Positions 1 to 3,448 of a DNA stretch of 5,135 bases are shown here, one piece after another. The DNA lies in assembly GCA_024642325.1 (NCBI GenBank), contig JAHEBI010000219.1, positions 1 through 5,135 of the forward strand, in the 5' to 3' direction. Each line of letters begins with the position of its first letter. The first letter of the stretch is position 1. Below the pieces are notes generated by a model that saw only the letters and a list, made by a program, of their open reading frames with translations, was not told the origin of the DNA and searched no databases. Origin of the DNA: Eudoraea sp. Lineage in GTDB: Bacteria; Bacteroidota; Bacteroidia; Flavobacteriales; Flavobacteriaceae. The position numbers and the translations under genes were made by a program.

Positions 1-209
1 AGTTGACTAAAATTTTATCCGGTTATATCAGAAAAATATACAATTCCATTTCAATTCGCACCAGTCCGTTGAAATCAATTCTGCTATATTCAAATTTCGT
101 TTGCTACTTTTTGTATATTGTGATTGCCCATACCAAGAAAAGGTGAAGGTTTCTGGCATAAAGCAACCACTATAATGCCTTGTTAATGATTCAAGATTTT
201 AAATAAAAA
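1..209. other. AT-rich intergenic region downstream of the activator gene
   Basis: No convincing gene is seen. The plus-strand frame starting at base 3 is open to a stop at 144-146, but the 47-residue product resembles nothing I recognise and such a run is not surprising in AT-rich DNA. The region holds one copy of a 22-base direct repeat (155-176). It also holds a weak AT-only hairpin (GATTTT at 195-200, AAAATC at 206-211) that overlaps the activator's stop codon on the minus strand. That hairpin has no G/C stem and no clear U-tract, so it is a poor terminator candidate. Confidence 0.5.
155..176 (+). repeat. 22-base direct repeat, left copy
   Basis: This copy begins GGCATAAA and ends ACTATAAT. 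It matches the copy at 2939-2960 at 19 of 22 positions, in the same orientation. The two copies lie outside the activator-fadM module, one on each side. Both end in the perfect -10 hexamer TATAAT, so a shared promoter or operator is possible, as is a duplicated insertion boundary. In this copy GGCAT (155-159) is also matched by ATGCC at 175-179, giving a short imperfect dyad that the other copy lacks. Confidence 0.5.
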
Positions 210-1769
210 TCATTTAGATTTTTTACGCTCATAACTAATTTCGAGCTTCTTCATTTTACTTCTGAGTGTACTCGGATTTATACCCATTAATTCAGCAGCG
301 CCTCCTGGACCGTAGATTTTCCCATTCGTCGTAACCAATATTTGGTGAATATAACTGGATACTACCTCATTATATCTTGGTGGGCTCTCATTGAGATCAA
401 AACGTTTTTCAAGTTTTTTTTGTTGAGGATGCAGTCCAATATTTTCGAACCTAAGTGGCTCCCGATGGTTGACAATTAGAGCCCTCTCAACAACATTCTC
501 CATTTCTCGTACATTGCCCGGCCAGTTATAGGTTGATAGTCTATCAATAGCACCAGGTGCGAGCTTCGGAGGAGCCGGCACCTTCAGCTCTCTGGATTTT
601 TTTGCAATAAAGTGTCTTACCAAAGCAGGAATATCTTCTTTTCGTTCTCTTAACGGAGGTATGTAAATCGGAAAAACATTTAGACGAAACCACAAATCTT
701 CTCGAAACTGACCTGCCATAAGCATTTCTTCAAGATTCTTATTTGTGGCGGCAATTACACGAATATTTAATGGGATCTGCTTGGTTCCACCTACGCGTTC
801 GATCTCCCTATTCTGTAGTACTCTAAGCAGCCGAATCTGTGCCTGTGGAGGGAGTTCACCTATCTCATCAAGAAAGATAGTTCCGTTGTCCGCCCGTTCA
901 AAGCGACCACGTTTTTGAGTTGCTGCGCCGGTAAATGCGCCTTTCTCGTGCCCAAATAATTCGCTATCCATCAAATTTTCAGGGATTGCCCCGCAATTTA
1001 CAGCGATAAAAGGCTGATCTTTTCGGGCAGATGAATAATGAATTGCATTAGCAATCACATCTTTACCAACACCAGTTTCGCCTAAGAGCAAAACTGGGCT
1101 GTCGTGGGCAGTGACTTGACGAACTAATTCCATAACTTTTTTTAATCCAAAATCGGCTCCAATGATTTGATCTCCGGAAATACCGAATAATTGACGCTGA
1201 AGGAAACGATTATCATCCGCCAAGAGCTCTTTGAGATGAAGAATCTCGTGGTGTTTAAGTGTATTGGACATTGCTACGGAGAAGGGTTCCTTAAGCAAAG
1301 AAATAAGGCGACTATCTTCATCTGAATACCTGTTTTTACCCCTTGCAGCCACAAACATACTGCATAACGGCCGATCCTTTGTTTCCAGCGCCATGTGAAC
1401 AATTGAAGCATCTAATTCATCGAAAGCCTTCAATATCAATTGTGCAATTGGATCTGTGTCAGGGTCGTTAATAATTACAGCGTCTGGCCAGCTGGATATT
1501 TTAAACTTTTTATAGATTTTCTCCATCAAGGCTTTGGCCTTTTGATTCATGGGGATAACCATATCGACTCGTTGGCATTCAGAGTGGGTCGCTTTGGCAA
1601 TAATGCGGAGTGACTCAATATCAGGTTCATAGATCTCTAAACACATTAAGTCTACAGGCATAAAAGATGATAGATAGATAAGACAGGCTTGAATCCCTTG
1701 TTCTATATCCAGGTGCCCACATATCCTAAGCGTTGCTTGGCGGAAAAATTCATTTTCATTCACCATCAT
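210..1769 (-). CDS. Sigma-54-dependent transcriptional activator (GAF, AAA+, Fis-type HTH)
   Basis: This is a bacterial enhancer-binding protein that uses ATP hydrolysis to remodel sigma-54 RNA polymerase. Residue numbers count from a TTG at 1775. An N-terminal GAF-like sensor spans about 20-170, followed by a helical linker at about 172-200. The AAA+ domain has Walker A GETGVGKD (232-239), the sigma-54-contacting loop GAFTGA (279-284), Walker B IFLDE (300-304), sensor I AATN (342-345), arginine-finger region FREDLWFR (357-364) and WPGNVRE (418-424). A Fis-type HTH lies at about 485-510. The TTG directly abuts AGGAGA (1776-1781), so it cannot be the start. The ATG at 1767-1769 has 7-base spacing from GGAG and is chosen, giving 519 residues. 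There is no receiver domain, so ligand sensing by GAF is more likely than phosphorylation. It is divergent from fadM, its probable target. The layout resembles FhlA-type activators, but the ligand is unknown. Confidence 0.95.
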   Translation of the reverse strand: MMVNENEFFRQATLRICGHLDIEQGIQACLIYLSSFMPVDLMCLEIYEPDIESLRIIAKATHSECQRVDMVIPMNQKAKALMEKIYKKFKISSWPDAVIINDPDTDPIAQLILKAFDELDASIVHMALETKDRPLCSMFVAARGKNRYSDEDSRLISLLKEPFSVAMSNTLKHHEILHLKELLADDNRFLQRQLFGISGDQIIGADFGLKKVMELVRQVTAHDSPVLLLGETGVGKDVIANAIHYSSARKDQPFIAVNCGAIPENLMDSELFGHEKGAFTGAATQKRGRFERADNGTIFLDEIGELPPQAQIRLLRVLQNREIERVGGTKQIPLNIRVIAATNKNLEEMLMAGQFREDLWFRLNVFPIYIPPLRERKEDIPALVRHFIAKKSRELKVPAPPKLAPGAIDRLSTYNWPGNVREMENVVERALIVNHREPLRFENIGLHPQQKKLEKRFDLNESPPRYNEVVSSYIHQILVTTNGKIYGPGGAAELMGINPSTLRSKMKKLEISYERKKSK

Positions 1770-1775
1770 GACCAA

Positions 1776-1781
1776 TCTCCT
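1776..1781 (-). promoter_or_regulatory. Ribosome binding site that fixes the activator start
   Basis: On the minus strand this reads AGGAGA. It leaves 7 bases between GGAG and the ATG at 1767-1769, and 10 bases to the next ATG at 1764-1766. It leaves no spacer to the upstream in-frame TTG at 1773-1775, which excludes that codon. Confidence 0.8.
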
Positions 1782-1799
1782 GTTTTCTTAGAATAGCAA

Positions 1800-1814
1800 A
1801 CGCAACAATTGCGT
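1800..1814. promoter_or_regulatory. Short palindrome, possible operator (ACGCAA-CAA-TTGCGT)
   Basis: Perfect 6-base arms (1800-1805 and 1809-1814) flank a 3-base centre. The site lies between the predicted activator transcription start and its ribosome binding site, about 145 bases upstream of the predicted fadM start. It could be an auxiliary activator site, a repressor operator in the activator leader, or a small mRNA hairpin. Its sequence differs from the larger inverted repeat at 1839-1872, so the same protein need not bind both. Confidence 0.4.
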
Positions 1815-1823
1815 AATATCACG

Positions 1824-1852
1824 ATTATCGCCCATTTCGCTAAATATAGCAA
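1824..1852 (-). promoter_or_regulatory. Candidate sigma-70 promoter for the activator gene
   Basis: On the minus strand a -35 box TTGCTA (1847-1852, 4/6 to TTGACA) and a -10 box GATAAT (1824-1829, 5/6 to TATAAT) are separated by exactly 17 bases. Transcription would begin near 1817, giving a leader of roughly 50 bases before the ATG. The -35 box lies inside the left part of the inverted repeat at 1839-1872, so a protein bound there would compete with polymerase. This is a pattern match only. Confidence 0.5.
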
Positions 1853-1872
1853 CACAAACCGCTATATTTCGC
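1839..1872. promoter_or_regulatory. Candidate enhancer (upstream activating sequence) for the sigma-54 activator
   Basis: AAATATAGC (1842-1850) and GCTATATTT (1861-1869) form a perfect 9-base inverted repeat around a 10-base spacer. After one mismatch, GC (1839-1840) pairs with GC (1871-1872), giving 11 of 12 pairs. Arm centres are about 22 bases apart, two helical turns, suiting a dimer of dimers or two HTH units on one face. The centre is about 97 bases upstream of the predicted fadM transcription start, within the usual range for enhancer-binding proteins. Assignment to the neighbouring activator is inferred from position. Confidence 0.6.
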
Positions 1873-1926
1873 AATTACAACCATGTTTATTTAGTAACTA
1901 TTTAATTTTAAAAAGCAATTAAGTTT

Positions 1927-1943
1927 TGGCATGGTTTGAGCAA
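1927..1943 (+). promoter_or_regulatory. Candidate sigma-54 (-24/-12) promoter of the fadM operon
   Basis: TGGCATG (1927-1933) matches the -24 consensus TGGCACG at 6 of 7 positions. GC at 1940-1941 follows the GG at 1928-1929 after exactly 10 bases, the diagnostic spacing. The -12 element reads GAGCA instead of TTGCA, so it is imperfect. Transcription would start near 1952-1953, giving a leader of about 37 bases. An AT-rich stretch (about 1884-1922) separates it from the enhancer candidate and could bend. The adjacent divergent sigma-54 activator supports the call. Confidence 0.65.
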
Positions 1944-1979
1944 TGTCGGAAAATAGCTTATTTAATAGCGCGATTAGAA

Positions 1980-1984
1980 AAGGA
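1980..1984 (+). promoter_or_regulatory. Ribosome binding site that fixes the fadM start
   Basis: AAGGA leaves 5 bases to the ATG at 1990-1992. It overlaps the earlier in-frame ATG at 1984-1986, which therefore cannot be the initiator. Confidence 0.7.
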
Positions 1985-1989
1985 TGATT

Positions 1990-2412
1990 ATGAAAACAAC
2001 GGTTAAAATTAAAATTCGTGGCTACCACATCGACCATTTCCAACATGTAAATAACGCCAGGTATTTGGAGTTTCTTGAAGAAGGGAGGTGGCATTATTCA
2101 GAAAAAAATAATCTTATTAGCATATTTCACCAAAAAGGCATCAGCCATGTAACCGTGAATATCAATATCAATTATAAAAGAAGCGCTGTGGTTGGTGAAG
2201 TTTTAAGAATAGAAACAAGCGTAATTAGAAAAAACAGGAAAAGCGTTACAATGCTGCAGCAAGTCTTCCTAAACGATACGGACATACTGATCGCGGATGC
2301 TCAGGTAACGAATGTGTTTTTACATATAAAAAGCGGTAATGTCATGCGAATTAATGAAGAATTGAACTCTTTGTTGCCTGACATTGCCAAAACAAATCAA
2401 ATCACACGTTAG
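1990..2412 (+). CDS. fadM: Long-chain acyl-CoA thioesterase, FadM type (hotdog fold)
   Basis: This predicted cytoplasmic enzyme hydrolyses long-chain acyl-CoA to free fatty acid and CoA. In E. coli, FadM clears acyl-CoA that beta-oxidation handles poorly. The start at 1990 gives 140 residues, close to the family length of about 132. The hotdog active-site motif is at residues 10-34: RGYHIDHFQHVNNARYLEFL followed by EEGRW. It holds the conserved Asp15 and the HVNN turn, and is nearly identical to what I recall of E. coli FadM (RGYHLDVYQHVNNARYLEFL). The strand VNININY (56-62) is also shared. The C-terminal tail after about residue 125 is slightly longer. It is the first gene of an operon behind a candidate sigma-54 promoter; E. 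coli fadM is instead controlled by FadR. The next gene begins 14 bases downstream. Confidence 0.9.
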   Translation: MKTTVKIKIRGYHIDHFQHVNNARYLEFLEEGRWHYSEKNNLISIFHQKGISHVTVNININYKRSAVVGEVLRIETSVIRKNRKSVTMLQQVFLNDTDILIADAQVTNVFLHIKSGNVMRINEELNSLLPDIAKTNQITR

Positions 2413-2418
2413 AGGAGG
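2413..2418 (+). promoter_or_regulatory. Strong ribosome binding site of the membrane protein gene
   Basis: A perfect AGGAGG starts on the base right after the fadM stop codon (2410-2412) and sits 8 bases before the ATG at 2427. It supports cotranscription and efficient translation of the second gene. Confidence 0.85.
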
Positions 2419-2426
2419 AAATCAAA

Positions 2427-2828
2427 ATGAATAAAATGTTATTTATAAAAGGTACTTACTGGCTTGGGATTGGTGCCGATGCACTATGGGCCGTTGGGTT
2501 GTTTTTTCCTTCCGTATTTGCCTTGTTGGTTGGCAGACCTGATTTCAATGTAGATCTTCAAGTAAGGCTCGCTATGGGTGTTGGTGGATCGTTAATGATA
2601 GGCTGGACATTTCTACTTTTCTGGGCGGTTCTGGAGCCAATCGAACGTCGAGGTGTTTTACTTTTGACAGCATGCCCTGTCATCGTTGGTATCTTCACCA
2701 TGGCGCTTTTAGGCGTTATTAATGGAAACACCTCTAGTCTTTGGATTCTGGCTAAAACCTTTATTTTATTTATAGCTATGCTTTGCAGCTATTATTTTGC
2801 ATGGAAGATGGATAGGCAAGGTACTTAG
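2427..2828 (+). CDS. Small integral membrane protein with four predicted helices, function unknown
   Basis: The 133-residue protein is strongly hydrophobic with four likely membrane segments at about 10-35, 48-68, 77-97 and 105-126. Both ends are short and charged. Positive residues (K3, K8, then R74, R75, then K127, R130) suggest both termini and the middle loop face the cytoplasm. A polar loop GRPDFNVDLQVR (36-47) joins helices 1 and 2, and EPIERR (70-75) joins helices 2 and 3. I do not recognise the family and see no catalytic motif. The start is secured by a perfect AGGAGG 8 bases upstream. It follows fadM by 14 bases and is followed by a hairpin, so it is the last gene of the operon. A role in the membrane connected to fatty acids or lipids is only guilt by association. 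Confidence 0.85.
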   Translation: MNKMLFIKGTYWLGIGADALWAVGLFFPSVFALLVGRPDFNVDLQVRLAMGVGGSLMIGWTFLLFWAVLEPIERRGVLLLTACPVIVGIFTMALLGVINGNTSSLWILAKTFILFIAMLCSYYFAWKMDRQGT

Positions 2829-2886
2829 GAAGGCTATTCTTTCTATAAATATCAGTTAATGAATCAAATCAATTAAAGAAATTGGA

Positions 2887-2912
2887 GCCGACCACAGTAT
2901 TTTGTGGTCGGT
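2887..2912 (+). terminator. Hairpin terminator candidate after the fadM operon
   Basis: CCGACCACA (2888-2896) and TGTGGTCGG (2903-2911) form a perfect 9-bp stem with a 6-base loop, extendable by one G-U pair. It begins 59 bases after the membrane protein stop. The following bases, TCATTCATTG, are only moderately T-rich, so it is not a textbook intrinsic terminator. It may instead protect the mRNA 3' end. Confidence 0.6.
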
Positions 2913-2938
2913 CATTCATTGAAAAAATGCGAATTACA

Positions 2939-2960
2939 GGCATAAATCAGCGACTATAAT
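2939..2960 (+). repeat. 22-base direct repeat, right copy
   Basis: It matches 155-176 at 19 of 22 positions: GGCATAAA, then CA and C inside a variable middle, then ACTATAAT. It lies 27 bases after the operon hairpin, and weaker similarity continues upstream of the core. It has the same orientation as the left copy, 2.78 kb away. Confidence 0.5.
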
Positions 2961-2990
2961 CCAATTTCCTGTATCCATTCCGTTTATAAA

Positions 2991-3031
2991 ATAGGATATA
3001 GTTCGAACGTACTATCTTGTATATATCCTAT
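2991..3031. repeat. 10-base perfect inverted repeat enclosing an 8-base palindrome
   Basis: ATAGGATATA (2991-3000) and TATATCCTAT (3022-3031) are exact reverse complements separated by 21 bases. The spacer opens with the perfect palindrome GTTCGAAC (3001-3008). Arm centres are 31 bases apart, about three helical turns. It could be a two-site operator or an RNA stem-loop. Confidence 0.55.
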
Positions 3032-3138
3032 CTCAGAACTCACCTTGGAAACTGGTGATACCTCCTCCGTATCCCTCAAGGCTCGAATTGAAGATATCTG
3101 CTATTTATCGCAGGTATTTCAATCCTAAATTCTTTACA

Positions 3139-3225
3139 GATATCACAACCCCTGATAGACAATTTTATATTCCACATACTGGCAAGAAATCACAACTTAG
3201 GGATTCTTTAAATTGTTGTGATATC
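3139..3225. repeat. 11-base inverted repeat with an internal competing copy
   Basis: GATATCACAAC (3139-3149) and GTTGTGATATC (3215-3225) are perfect reverse complements 65 bases apart. A further ATCACAAC at 3189-3196 repeats the left arm and can also pair with GTTGTGAT (3215-3222) across an 18-base loop. Two mutually exclusive stems are therefore possible in RNA. The same bases could instead be protein-binding half-sites. A third dyad, TGATATC (3219-3225) with GATATCA (3231-3237), overlaps the right arm. Confidence 0.5.
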
Positions 3226-3435
3226 CATTCGATATCAAAGAAACAATAACAGTTGATACTTGCAACCTATCAACAAAATCCATTGACACAAAAACTTCAT
3301 TATAATACCTAATAAATAACAATTCTCCTTCGGAATCTGCTCTCTTTTCCTGCTCGACTTCCATTGTGAAGTATCTCTTATTGTGCTGGCCTCATTCGCC
3401 ACCCATCTCGCAATCTATTTTCTTGTAATTTATGT

Positions 3436-3440
3436 GGAAG
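3436..3440 (+). promoter_or_regulatory. Ribosome binding site of the cyclase-ATPase gene
   Basis: GGAAG lies 8 bases before the ATG at 3449-3451. The frame stays open upstream to a stop at 3317-3319, but it holds no ATG with a comparable site there, and the encoded protein begins naturally with the first zinc ribbon (MKCPKC). Confidence 0.6.
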
Positions 3441-3448
3441 TATCAGAG

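Larger units (their letters stand above)
2829..3448. other. Noncoding, AT-rich region rich in inverted repeats
   Basis: About 620 bases separate the fadM operon from the cyclase gene. The region contains the operon's hairpin (2887-2912), the right copy of the 22-base repeat (2939-2960), a 10-base inverted repeat (2991-3031), an 11-base inverted repeat with an additional half copy (3139-3225), and four GATATC palindromes (3093, 3139, 3220, 3231). The last 130 bases before the cyclase gene are pyrimidine-rich. A plus-strand GTG frame at 3055-3249 encodes 64 residues without recognisable features and is not called. The density of dyads suggests regulation or a structured RNA, but no known RNA family is recognised. 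Confidence 0.5.

Noticed and set aside
3..146. Open plus-strand frame entering from the left edge, possibly the tail of an upstream gene
   Set aside because: The 47-residue translation shows no family resemblance and has AT-driven composition. The rest of that gene, if any, is outside the window.
195..211. Hairpin as intrinsic terminator of the activator gene
   Set aside because: The stem is almost entirely A-T, overlaps the stop codon, and is not followed by a U-tract on the minus strand.
1773..1775. In-frame TTG as the activator start
   Set aside because: It directly abuts the AGGAGA ribosome binding site with no spacer. The ATG at 1767-1769 has proper spacing.
1917..1929. Possible IHF site (AATTAA, 4 bases, TGG)
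   Set aside because: It is an imperfect match and overlaps the -24 element, where IHF would block polymerase instead of aiding looping.
1984..1986. Upstream ATG as the fadM start
   Set aside because: It overlaps its own AAGGA site. The ATG at 1990 is spaced correctly and matches the FadM N-terminus.
1891..2094. Minus-strand frame antisense to the start of fadM
   Set aside because: It overlaps the promoter and a confidently identified gene on the other strand, and has no protein-like features.
3055..3249. Plus-strand frame of 64 codons beginning with GTG
   Set aside because: Weak ribosome binding site, no recognisable domain, and it lies across several inverted repeats in AT-rich DNA. It is better explained as chance.
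3283..3306. TTGACA and TATAAT as a sigma-70 promoter for the cyclase gene
   Set aside because: Both hexamers are perfect, but the spacer is only 12 bases against the usual 16-18, so they cannot act together as a standard promoter. Either may still contribute to another start.
2829..3448. CRISPR array, retron or tRNA in the repeat-rich gap
   Set aside because: The repeats are inverted, of different lengths and irregularly spaced. No associated protein and no cloverleaf pattern were seen.
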